From Tenacibaculum soleae (GTDB lineage Bacteria; Bacteroidota; Bacteroidia; Flavobacteriales; Flavobacteriaceae): DNA of 64,000 nt. The translations under genes were made by a program, and so were the position numbers. Within the stretch, counting starts at the first letter, position 1, and each line of letters opens with the position of its first letter. Location of the stretch: contig NZ_MAKX01000001.1 of assembly GCF_001693415.1 (NCBI RefSeq), positions 124,300 to 188,299 on the forward strand, given 5' to 3'. Below are positions 1 through 9,800 of this stretch, piece after piece. Below the pieces are notes generated by a model that made no database searches, was not told the DNA's origin, and worked only from the letters and a program-made list of their open reading frames with translations.

Positions 1-366
1 GTTAATGAAAAATTATATTTTTCGCCTTTATTATTTTTAGCAACTTCGGAAAACCCATTTAAGACTAATGAAAGAAACTATCCTATTGATTATATCATTC
101 CTTGGCAAGATAAATTTACAGTTTCTATAACGGTGCCTGAAGGTTATATCGTTGAATCTTTTCCTAAAGAGAGTGCTATTGCTTTACCTGATAATCTAGG
201 GGTCTTTAAATATCTCGTTACAGTTCAAGGAAATAAAATAAAATTATCGTCAATATTACAATTTAATACACAAATTATTAATCAACAATACTATGGTATA
301 GTTAAAAATTTTTATAAAAAACTAGTTGAAAAACAAACCGAAAATATAGTTTTAATTAAAAAATAA
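1..366 (+). CDS. C-terminal end of a DUF3857/DUF3858-type transglutaminase-like protein (5' truncated)
   Basis: The reading frame is open from the first base of the window to the TAA at 364-366 (121 codons), so the gene starts to the left. The visible end has a segment of the form NERNYPIDYIIPWQDKF followed by a beta-rich stretch beginning VSITVPEGYIVESFPK. I recognise this as the C-terminal module that follows the DUF3857 and transglutaminase-like domains in secreted or periplasmic Bacteroidota proteins. The catalytic part is outside the window, so activity cannot be judged. A GTG at 133 lies inside this conserved segment and is not the real start. The gene ends at a bidirectional terminator shared with the convergent regulator. 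Confidence 0.7.
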   Translation, partial: VNEKLYFSPLLFLATSENPFKTNERNYPIDYIIPWQDKFTVSITVPEGYIVESFPKESAIALPDNLGVFKYLVTVQGNKIKLSSILQFNTQIINQQYYGIVKNFYKKLVEKQTENIVLIKK

Positions 367-402
367 AATATTATTGATATAATAATTATTCTAACAAAAA
401 TC

Positions 403-434
403 AAAAGAGCAACCGTTTAATTGGTTGCTCTTTT
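403..434. terminator. Bidirectional intrinsic terminator between convergent genes
   Basis: A perfect 12-bp inverted repeat (AAAAGAGCAACC / GGTTGCTCTTTT) with an 8-nt loop. It has A-runs on the left and T-runs on the right, so it can end transcripts from both sides. It overlaps the stop codon of the Lrp-type regulator. Confidence 0.85.
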
Positions 435-891
435 ATAATATAATAGCATTAGAATTTTTGACCTTACCTATAGTAAACGTACTGTAAGTACTTCCAATGT
501 GTTTTAATACAGTTAATTTATTTACCATAAAATCACGGTATTCATCCATATCTTTTACGTAAATTTTTAAAATATAATCGTAATCACCACTGACATGAAA
601 GCATTCGGTTACTTCTTCTAATTTTGTAATTTCTTTTTCAAAAACTACAATATTTTCTTTAGTATGTTTTTCTAACTTTAAATGACAAAAAACTAAAAAA
701 GATTTTTCAATTTTATTCTTGTCAAGTAGTGCCACATATTGGGTTATTACACCTTCTCTTTCAAGCTTTTTAATTCGCTCATAAACAGCAGTTACCGATA
801 AATTTAACTGTAAAGACAATTGTTTTGTGGTTTGCTTACTATCTTTTTGAAGTAAGCTCAATAATTTTTTATCTATTCCATCTAATTTCAT
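433..891 (-). CDS. Lrp/AsnC family transcriptional regulator
   Basis: A 152-residue protein of normal Lrp/AsnC length. The N-terminal winged helix-turn-helix (about residues 3-50) begins LDGIDKKLLSLLQKDSKQTT and continues into LSVTAVYERIKKLEREGVI. The rest is the RAM/AsnC ligand-sensing beta-alpha-beta domain, with the conserved stretch VTECFHVSGDYDYILKIYV. It is divergent from a methionine gamma-lyase-like gene across 165 bp that contain a short palindrome. This layout is typical of a local amino-acid-responsive regulator of the neighbouring catabolic enzyme. The family is certain; the ligand and target are inferred from position only. Confidence 0.92.
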   Translation of the reverse strand: MKLDGIDKKLLSLLQKDSKQTTKQLSLQLNLSVTAVYERIKKLEREGVITQYVALLDKNKIEKSFLVFCHLKLEKHTKENIVVFEKEITKLEEVTECFHVSGDYDYILKIYVKDMDEYRDFMVNKLTVLKHIGSTYSTFTIGKVKNSNAIIL

Positions 892-995
892 CTGAAAATT
901 TTAAGTGTTTTTATACTTTAAAAAGCAAAAAATAAACTTTTAAAACTACTAATACTAAAATTTAAAGAAAAATAATCTATAATTAACCTTATGCA

Positions 996-1010
996 TTGAT
1001 TTACAATCAA
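996..1010. promoter_or_regulatory. Candidate operator (palindrome) between the Lrp-type regulator and the lyase gene
   Basis: TTGATT-TAC-AATCAA, a 6-bp inverted repeat with a 3-nt centre, lies in the divergent intergenic region 47 bp before the lyase ATG. Lrp/AsnC proteins bind degenerate palindromes of about 15 bp, so this is the best visible site. Binding is not shown by the sequence. Confidence 0.35.
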
Positions 1011-1056
1011 AAAAACATGTGTTTTACAGCAATAAAAACAACTAAAAAATTACATT

Positions 1057-2256
1057 ATGAGTTTCAAACCTGCTGATAATATTCAAGACCTACAATATTT
1101 TGGAGAATATGGAGGTATAAATCCTTCTATTTCTGATTCTTCTACCTACACTTTTTTAAAAGCAAAAACAATGTTCGATACTTTTGAAGGAAATACCGAT
1201 GGTTGTTATTTATACTCCCGTCACACATCACCTTCAAATTTATATTTAAGTGAAGCTTTAGCAGCTATGGAAGGTGCAGAATCTGCCAATGTTGCTGGGT
1301 CTGGAATGGGAGCAATTACAGCTACCATTTTACAAATTTGTGGGGCTAATGATCATGTTGTTTCAAGTAGAACTATTTATGGAGGAACCTATGCTTTTTT
1401 AAAAAACTTTACTCCCAGATTAGGAATAAAAACATCATTTGTTAATATTACAGATTTAGCAATTGTAGAAGCTGCCATTACCGAAAACACAAAAATGATT
1501 TATTGCGAATCGGTAAGTAATCCGCTATTAGAAATAGCCGATATTAAAGGCTTATCCGCTTTAGCAAAAAAGTACAACTTACAATTAGTCATTGACAACA
1601 CCTTTTCTCCGTTATCAATTTCACCTGCGCAATTAGGTGCCGATGTGGTAATACATAGTTTAACAAAATTCATCAATGGCTCTTCTGATACTATGGGAGG
1701 TGTTGTTTGTGCATCCGCAGATTTTATCAATTCGCAAAAAAGTGTAATTGATGGCGCAAGTATGTTATTAGGTTCTTCAATGGATTCTTTGCGATCTTCA
1801 TCAATTTTAAAAAATATGAGAACGTTGCACATCAGAATAAAACAACACAGTAAAAATGCTGCTTTTTTAGCTGAAAAATTTGAAGCTGACGGATTAAAAA
1901 CCGTATATCCTGGATTAAAATCGCATCCTTCACATAAAATTTTTAAATCGATGATGAATGATGAATACGGTTTTGGTGGTATGTTAACTATTGATGCTGG
2001 TTCGTTAGATAAAGCAAATGCCTTAATGGAATTAATGCAAGAAAAAAATGTTGGCTACTTAGCGGTTAGTTTAGGGTTTTATAAAACATTATTTTCAGCT
2101 CCTGGAACTTCAACGTCATCTGAAATTCCAGAAGATGAACAGAAAGAAATGGGTTTATCTGATGGTTTAATTCGGTTTTCTATCGGATTGGATAATGATA
2201 TTGAGCGCACCTATCAAATCATTAAAAATTGTATGTTAAAAACAGCTATTTTATAA
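1057..2256 (+). CDS. Methionine gamma-lyase-like Cys/Met-metabolism PLP-dependent enzyme
   Basis: A 399-residue member of the Cys/Met metabolism PLP family (fold type I). Visible hallmarks are the tetramer/phosphate segment YLYSRHTSPSN (residues 51-61), the cofactor-stacking Tyr108 in TIYGG, Asp180 in VIDNTF, and the Schiff-base lysine Lys204 in SLTKFINGSSD. The family includes methionine gamma-lyase, cystathionine gamma-lyase/synthase and O-acetylhomoserine sulfhydrylase. The divergent Lrp regulator and the overall sequence favour a catabolic gamma-lyase acting on methionine or related amino acids. Substrate choice cannot be settled by eye. marC follows after 7 bp and may be co-transcribed. 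Confidence 0.85.
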   Translation: MSFKPADNIQDLQYFGEYGGINPSISDSSTYTFLKAKTMFDTFEGNTDGCYLYSRHTSPSNLYLSEALAAMEGAESANVAGSGMGAITATILQICGANDHVVSSRTIYGGTYAFLKNFTPRLGIKTSFVNITDLAIVEAAITENTKMIYCESVSNPLLEIADIKGLSALAKKYNLQLVIDNTFSPLSISPAQLGADVVIHSLTKFINGSSDTMGGVVCASADFINSQKSVIDGASMLLGSSMDSLRSSSILKNMRTLHIRIKQHSKNAAFLAEKFEADGLKTVYPGLKSHPSHKIFKSMMNDEYGFGGMLTIDAGSLDKANALMELMQEKNVGYLAVSLGFYKTLFSAPGTSTSSEIPEDEQKEMGLSDGLIRFSIGLDNDIERTYQIIKNCMLKTAIL

Positions 2257-2263
2257 ATAAATT

Positions 2264-2902
2264 ATGAACGAAGTAATCGCTTTTGGAATTTTATCTTTTA
2301 CATCTTTTTTTACATTGATAAATCCTTTTGGAACCATGCCGATTTTTATGACGATGACTGCCGATTTAGATCAAAATCATAGAACAAAAACTGCAAAAAA
2401 AGCATCGATAGTTAGTTTCATTACTATTTTGATTTTTGCTTTTTCTGGTCAATTGTTATTTAATTTTTTTGGAATATCAGTAAATAGTTTTAGAATTGTA
2501 GGTGGTGTAATTTTCTTTTTAATGGGGATGGATATGCTACATGCTAGATTAGGAAAAGTAAAATTGAAAGACCCTGAAATAAAAAACTATGTAAATGACA
2601 TCTCTGTAACACCACTAGCAATTCCTATGATTTGTGGTCCTGGAGCTTTAACAAACGCAATTGTTATGATGGAAGATGCTGATTCTATGGAGAAAAAAAT
2701 AGCGTTAATTTTTACTGCTTTCTTAGTAATTTTACTAACTTATATAATACTTTATAGCTCTTCAAAAATCATAAAAGTTATTGGCCAAACTGGTATTAAT
2801 GTTATGATGCGTTTGATGGGACTTATTGTTATGGTTATTGCTGTAGAGTTTTTCTTTAGCGGATTAAAACCAATATTATTAGACATTTTCAGCACAAACT
2901 AA
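2264..2902 (+). CDS. MarC family integral membrane protein
   Basis: A 212-residue membrane protein with about six hydrophobic segments. It carries the family features FTLINPFGTMPIF near the N-terminus and a second half containing SVTPLAIPMICGPGALTNAI. The repeated polar-glycine-proline motif in the two halves is typical of MarC/UPF0056 proteins. Their role is unclear; they were once linked to multiple antibiotic resistance, a claim later disputed. The gene starts 7 bp after the lyase gene, suggesting one transcript, and is closed by a strong terminator. Confidence 0.88.
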   Translation: MNEVIAFGILSFTSFFTLINPFGTMPIFMTMTADLDQNHRTKTAKKASIVSFITILIFAFSGQLLFNFFGISVNSFRIVGGVIFFLMGMDMLHARLGKVKLKDPEIKNYVNDISVTPLAIPMICGPGALTNAIVMMEDADSMEKKIALIFTAFLVILLTYIILYSSSKIIKVIGQTGINVMMRLMGLIVMVIAVEFFFSGLKPILLDIFSTN

Positions 2903-2908
2903 CCTCTT

Positions 2909-2945
2909 AAAAAGAGAGTTATACCAAATCATAACTCTCTTTTTT
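2909..2945 (+). terminator. Intrinsic terminator after marC (bidirectional)
   Basis: AAAGAGAGTTAT / ATAACTCTCTTT hairpin with an 8-nt loop, followed by a T-run. It lies between marC and the convergent porP/sprF-like gene and could serve both. Confidence 0.85.
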
Positions 2946-2964
2946 ATTGAAATTTGCTTACTAT

Positions 2965-3882
2965 TTACTCCGAATACCCATCTCCAAATCGGTATCCTAA
3001 CACAATACCGTGAGTTGTATGAATTGGCGCATTTCCTGATGCCATGTTATAATTATACATCACCCTAAGTTTTTTAAGTGCATAAACTCCTAATAATAAA
3101 TTTAGGGAGCCATTGGTTCTATACCCCGCACCAAATTCTATCTTATTTTTAAGATTTACTGCTACATTAACATCTGCTTGTAATGGCACTCCTCCTTCTT
3201 TTTTCAATAAAAAACTAGGTTTAATCATTGTCTCCCTAAAAATATTTGTAAAAATTCGGTATCCCCCATAAATATAAAAAGGTGTTGATAAATCTAAATT
3301 ATCCTCAGACGCTAATTCAACACCTAACACATTTGGCATAGAAGCACCAACAAATAACTCTTTATAATTAAACATAAAACCAACACCTACAGTAGGAATT
3401 ATTGTATTTATATTTCGTTGAAATTTAGGATCATCAATAATTCCTAAATCTAACAAATTATCATTGTAAAACTGTGCTCCTGCTGTTATTCCAAAAGAAA
3501 GAACTGTTGGATAATAATGTTGCCAATGTGGTCGATCATCCTGACTATCAAAAAAAAGTTTATATGAATAAGCTGCAAAAGCTGTTGTTGTTTTTGATAC
3601 CCCTATTTCATCATGAATAACACCTGCTCCAAGACCTATTTGTCCTTCTTTTAAAGAGGTGTTAAAACTAAAAGTTGTACTTTTTGGTGCTCCATCTAAT
3701 TCATTAGAAAAACCTGCACTCGAAAACACCAATTCAGTGTCTTTTTCAAAACCTGCATATGCTGAGTTTAAAATAAAAACATTGTAATTGTACTCAGAAA
3801 AAGTTGGTGTTTGCTGCGCCAAACATACATGAAACATCCCAAAAAGTAATCCAATAAATATTGGTTTAAATACTGCCTGCAT
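2965..3882 (-). CDS. PorP/SprF family type IX secretion system membrane protein
   Basis: A 305-residue outer-membrane protein with a clear signal peptide (hydrophobic core to about residue 22, ending CLAQQ). The family motif FSEYNYNVFILNSAYAGF follows directly, and the body is made of beta-strand-rich repeats ending in a GYRFGDGYSE tail. In flavobacteria, SprF-like proteins are encoded directly after very large adhesins such as SprB. They are needed for secretion or cell-surface delivery of cargo with a type B C-terminal domain. Here the start codon lies 8 bp after the stop of the 3923-residue adhesin, on the same strand. The pairing of this protein with that adhesin is therefore a strong inference. 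Confidence 0.93.
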   Translation of the reverse strand: MQAVFKPIFIGLLFGMFHVCLAQQTPTFSEYNYNVFILNSAYAGFEKDTELVFSSAGFSNELDGAPKSTTFSFNTSLKEGQIGLGAGVIHDEIGVSKTTTAFAAYSYKLFFDSQDDRPHWQHYYPTVLSFGITAGAQFYNDNLLDLGIIDDPKFQRNINTIIPTVGVGFMFNYKELFVGASMPNVLGVELASEDNLDLSTPFYIYGGYRIFTNIFRETMIKPSFLLKKEGGVPLQADVNVAVNLKNKIEFGAGYRTNGSLNLLLGVYALKKLRVMYNYNMASGNAPIHTTHGIVLGYRFGDGYSE

Positions 3883-3890
3883 AATTATTT

Positions 3891-6800
3891 TTATCGTTTT
3901 AAGATTAAAAATCCTTTTAATTTTTTAAAGTTATGTGTCCCTGTAATTTGAATATTGAAAAAATAAGTTCCTGAAGGCAAAGTTCCTGCTCCTAAAACTT
4001 TTTTCTTATTAGCCTCTCCTCTAAATACTCTTAGATTGTTATCATATCCTTTAATTTCGAATACCATATCTCCCCAACGGTTGTATATACTCACAACATT
4101 CTTAGGATATTGCTCTATTCCCTTGATTTCCCAATATTCATTAATCCCGTCACCATCTGGTGAAAAACCATATTTTATATCATCTCTTTTCTCCGTTGTA
4201 AAACTTGTTTCTACACAACCTGTTGCATCGCCTGCGGAATTGTAAGCTACTATTGTTACGTAATAAATAGTGTTTGATAAGAAATCTATAGATGGATTGT
4301 AAGTTAATACATTACCTACATCTTCGTTATTTACAACATCCGTTGCGCCTGAACTAAGACCAATACTAACTTTATAACCTGTTGCCGTGGCTATTGATGA
4401 CCAACTTAAATTTGTACTTACTGATACATCTGTTGTTCCGTTTGATGGTGTGGTTAACTCCGTACACGATGGTATTACAACTACCGTTTCTGTTGTAAAA
4501 CTTGTTTCTGAACAACCTGTTGCATTGCCTGCTGAATTGTAAGCGGTGATTGTTACATAATACGTCGTGTTGGATAAGAAATCTGTCGATGGATTGTAAC
4601 TTAAAACATTACCTACATCTTCGTCATTTACAACATCCGTTGCACCCGAACTCGTTCCGACACTAACTTTATAACCTGTTGCCGTGGCTATTGATGACCA
4701 ACTTAAATTTGTACTTACTGATACATCTGTTGTTCCGTTTGATGGTGTGGTTAACTCCGTACACGATGGTATTACAACTACTGTTTCTGTTGTAAAACTT
4801 GTTTCTGAACAACCTGTTGCATCGCCTGCCGTGTTATAAGCCGTTATTGTTACGTAATAAGTAGTGTTTGATAAGAAATCTGTTGTTGGATTGTAAGTTA
4901 AAACATTACCTACATCTTCGTTATTTACAACATCCGATGCTCCTGAACTTGTACCAATGCTAACTTTATAGCCTGTTGCCGTTGCTATTGATGACCAACT
5001 TAAATTTGTACTTACCGATACATCTGTTGTTCCATCCGAAGGATTGTTTAATATCGTACATGATGGTATTACAACTACCGTTTCTGTTGTAAAACTTGTT
5101 TCTGAACAACCTGTTGCATCGCCTGCGGAATTGTAAGCTACTATTGTTACATAATAAGTAGTATTTGATAAGAAATCTATCGATGGATTGTAAGTTAAGA
5201 CATTACCTACATCTTCGTTATTTACAACATCCGATGCACCTGAATTACTACCAATGCTAACTTTATAGCCTGTTGCCGTTGCTATTGATGACCAACTTAA
5301 ATTTGTACTTACTGATACATCTGTAGCGCTGTTTGATGGTGTGGTTAACTCCGTACACGATGGTATTACAACTACTGTTTCTGTTGTAAAACTTGTTTCA
5401 CTACATCCTGTTGCATCGCCTGCCGTGTTATAAGCCGTTATTGTTACATAATAAGTAGTGTTTGATAAGAAATCTATCGTTGGATTGTAACTTAAAACAT
5501 TACCTACATCTTCCTTATTTACAACATCCGTTGCACCCGAACTTGTACCAATGCTAACTTTATAGCCTGTTGCCGTTGTTATTGATGACCAACTTAAATT
5601 TGTACTTACAGATACATCTGTAGCACCGTTTGATGGTGTGGTTAACTCCGTACACGATGGCATTACAACTACTGTTTCTGTTGTAAAACTTGTTTCTGAA
5701 CAACCTGTTGCATCGCCTGCGGAATTGTAAGCGGTGATTGTTACATAATAAGTAGTATTTGATGAGAAATCTGTCGATGGATTGTAACTTAAAACATTAC
5801 CTACATCTTCGTCATTTACAACATCCGTTGCACCCGAACTACTACCAATACTAACTTTATAACCTGTTGCCGTGGCTATTGATGACCAACTTAAATTTGT
5901 ACTTACCGATACATCTGTTGTTCCGTTTGATGGTGTGGTTAACTCCGTACATGATGGTATTACAACTACTGTTTCTGTTGTAAAACTTGTTTCTGAACAA
6001 CCTGTTGCATCGCCTGCGGAATTGTAAGCTACTATTGTTACATAATAAGTAGTGTTTGATAAGAAATCTATCGATGGATTGTAAGTCAACACATTGCCTA
6101 CATCTTCGTTATTTACAACATCCGTTGCACCCGAACTACTACCAATACTAACTTTATAACCTGTTGCCGTGGCTATTGATGACCAACTTAAATTTGTACT
6201 TACCGATACATCTGTTGTTCCATCCGAAGGATTGTTTAATATCGTACATGATGGCACTACAACTACCGTTTCTGTTGTAAAACTTGTTTCACTACATCCT
6301 GTTGCATTGCCTGCCGTGTTATAAGCCGTTATTGTTACATAATAAGTAGTGTTGGATAAGAAATCTATCGTTGGATTGTAACTTAAAACATTACCTACAT
6401 CTTCCTTATTTACAACATCCGTTGCACCCGAACTTGTACCAATGCTAACTTTATAGCCTGTTGCCGTTGTTATTGATGACCAACTTAAATTTGTACTTAC
6501 TGATACATCTGTTGTTCCGTTTGATGGTGTGGTTAACTCCGTACACGATGGTATTACAACTACTGTTTCTGTTGTAAAACTTGTTTCTGAACAACCTGTT
6601 GCATCGCCTGCCGTGTTATAAGCCGTTATTGTTACGTAATAAGTAGTGTTGGATAAGAAATCTGTTGTTGGATTGTAAGTTAAAACATTACCAACATCTT
6701 CGTTATTTACAACATCCGATGCTCCTGAACTTGTACCAATGCTAACTTTATAGCCTGTTGCCGTTGCTATTGATGACCAACTTAAATTTGTACTTACTGA

Positions 6801-9800
6801 TACATCTATTGTTCCGTTTGATGGTGTGGTTAACTCCGTACACGATGGTATTACAACTACTGTTTCTGTTGTAAAGCTTGTTTCTACACAACCTGTTGCA
6901 TCGCCTGCGGAATTGTAAGCTACTATTGTTACGTAATAAATAGTGTTTGATAAGAAATCTGTCGTTGGATTGTAAGTCAATACATTACCTACATCTTCAT
7001 TATTGACAACATCCGTTGCACCTGAACTTGTACCAATACTAACTTTATAGCCTGTTGCCGTGGCTATTGATGACCAACTTAAATTTGTACTTACTGATAC
7101 ATCTGTTGTTCCGTTTGATGGTGTGGTTAACTCCGTACATGATGGTATTACAACTACTGTTTCTGTTGTAAAACTTGTTTCTGAACAACCTGTTGCATCG
7201 CCTGCCGTGTTATAAGCCGTTATTGTTACGTAATAAGTAGTGTTTGATAAGAAATCTGTTGTTGGATTGTAAGTCAACACATTACCAACATCTTCGTTAT
7301 TTACAACATCCGATGCTCCTGAACTTGTACCAATGCTAACTTTATAGCCTGTTGCCGTTGCTATTGATGACCAACTTAAATTTGTACTTACCGATACATC
7401 TGTTGTTCCATCAGAAGGATTGTTTAATATCGTACATGATGGCGCTACAACTACCGTTTCTGTTGTAAAACTTGTTTCACTACATCCTGTTGCATCGCCT
7501 GCCGTGTTATAAGCCGTTATTGTTACATAATAAGTAGTGTTTGATAAGAAATCTATCGATGGATTGTAAGTTAACACATTACCTACATCTTCATTATTTA
7601 CAACATCCGTTGCTCCTGAACTAGTACCAATACTAACTTTATAGCCTGTTGCCGTTGCTATTGATGACCAACTTAAATTTGTACTTACTGATACATCTGT
7701 AGAGCTGTTTGATGGTGTGGTTAACTCCGTACACGATGGTATTACAACTACTGTTTCTGTTGTAAAACTTGTTTCTAAACAACCTGTTGCATCGCCTGCG
7801 GAATTGTAAGCTACTATTGTTACGTAATAAGTTGTGTTCGATAAGAAATCTGTCGTTGGATTGTAAGTTAATACATTACCTACATCTTCGTTATTTACAA
7901 CATCCGTTGCACCCGAGCTAGTACCAATACTAACTTTATAACCTGTTGCCGTGGCTATTGATGACCAACTTAAATTACTATCTACAGATATATTTGTTGT
8001 TCCGTTTGATGGTGTGGTTAACTCCGTACATTCAGGAACAATATTACACAACTTACCCCCATCAGTAATTACCCAACCATCTGTACCTATCAATGTAGTT
8101 CTTGCTGTTTCACTTATACAATATGTACTATTTCCTCCATCAAAAACAACATTCGATTGTAATATTTGTGCATTCCAACCATTTAATAAGGCGTCGTAAT
8201 TTGCAGTTGAAAGTTTAGCATCTTTAAACATGTTTTCCATTGTAATGACATTAGAGACATTCCATCCACTAATATCCTGATCAAACAATGTTGCACCTCT
8301 AAACATTTGTTGCATATCCGTTACGGCCCCCACATCCCAACTACTCAAATCTTGATTAAATGCTGTTACTAACCTAAACATTGCCTCCATATTAGTAACG
8401 TTAGAAACATTCCAACTACTCAAATTTTGGTTAAACAAAGGCGCTTGAGAAAACATCACTCGCATACTTGACACTTTAGAAACATTCCAGCTACCAATAT
8501 TTTGATTAAATGCTGTTGCGCCCCAAAACATCCCTTCCATATTAGTAACATTAGACACGTTCCAACTACCGATATCTTGATTAAATGCTGTTGCTGATGC
8601 AAACATCCAATACATATCAGTTACATTAGACACATCCCAAGTGCTGATATTTTGATTGAATGCTGTAGCTGATGCGAATACTGCTCGCATATTAGTAATG
8701 GTACTAACATCCCAACCACTGATATCTTGATTTAAACTACTAGCTCCAAAAAACATACCATTCATATCAGTTGCGTTCGTTAAATCTGGTTTATCTATAG
8801 CATTAACTTCTAAATTTTTACATCCTTTAAATGCTGCTTCCATTGAAGCCCATTGATTATCTCCCCATTGATCAACTGAAAGTATTTTTTCTTTATCGTC
8901 TGTATTATTAAAATAAATACGTGGAAAAGTTCCTTTAATTCGTATAGTATAAGTTCCAGCAATTAAAAAATCGTGGGTAACTGACCCCGTAACTCCAAGT
9001 TCGTCAAAAATTCCATCATTATCCCAATCTACATCGTAATTGTAGGTAGTGCTACCATGTGTTGGAATTGTTATTGAAGTTGCTGAGGAAGCTCCTGGGT
9101 TATCCGTTTTCCAGATAGTTACAAAATCGGTTGTATTTAATGTACAGGCTAATCCGCCATCAGTAATCGTCCAATTATCTGTATTAATTATATTATCTCT
9201 TGCTGTTTCTCCCGAACAATACGTACTATTTCCTCCGTGAAAAATAACATTTGGCTGTAATGTTTGTGCATTCCATCCGTTTAATAAGGCATCGTAGTTT
9301 GTGGTTGAAAGTTTTGCATCTTTAAACATATCTACCATATTGGTAACGTTGGCTACATTCCACCCTCCTATGTTTTGATCAAATGACGATGCTCTCCAAA
9401 ACATATAACTCATATTAGTTACTTTTGAAACATCCCAACTACCTAAATTTTGATTAAATAACACCGCTGCCCAGAACATATAATTCATATCAGTTACTTT
9501 ACTTACATTCCAACTACTGATATCTTGATTAAATAATAAAGTTACTGCAAACATACCTTTCATATTTATTACATTGGACACGTCCCAACTACCAATATCT
9601 TGATTAAATACCTTTGCTGATGAAAACATCCAGACCATATCGGTTACGTTAGAAACATCCCAGCTACCAATAGGTTGATCAAATGCTGTTGCTCCTGAAA
9701 ACATCCAGTTCATATTGGTTACCTTAGAAACATTCCAACTACCAATAGGTTGATTAAATGCTGTTGCTTTTGAAAAAATTGACCTCATATTTACTACACT

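Noticed and set aside
1500..1832. 110-codon minus-strand frame inside the methionine gamma-lyase-like gene
   Set aside because: Antisense to the catalytic region of a well-conserved enzyme; its sequence has no domain resemblance.
4036..4245. Plus-strand frames inside the adhesin (also 7951-8199, 9049-9240, 11611-11811)
   Set aside because: All lie antisense to clearly conserved coding sequence and show no protein family features.
4194..8040. The 297-bp tandem array considered as a CRISPR or satellite array
   Set aside because: The repeats are in-frame protein units with synonymous differences and no spacers; it is a coding repeat.
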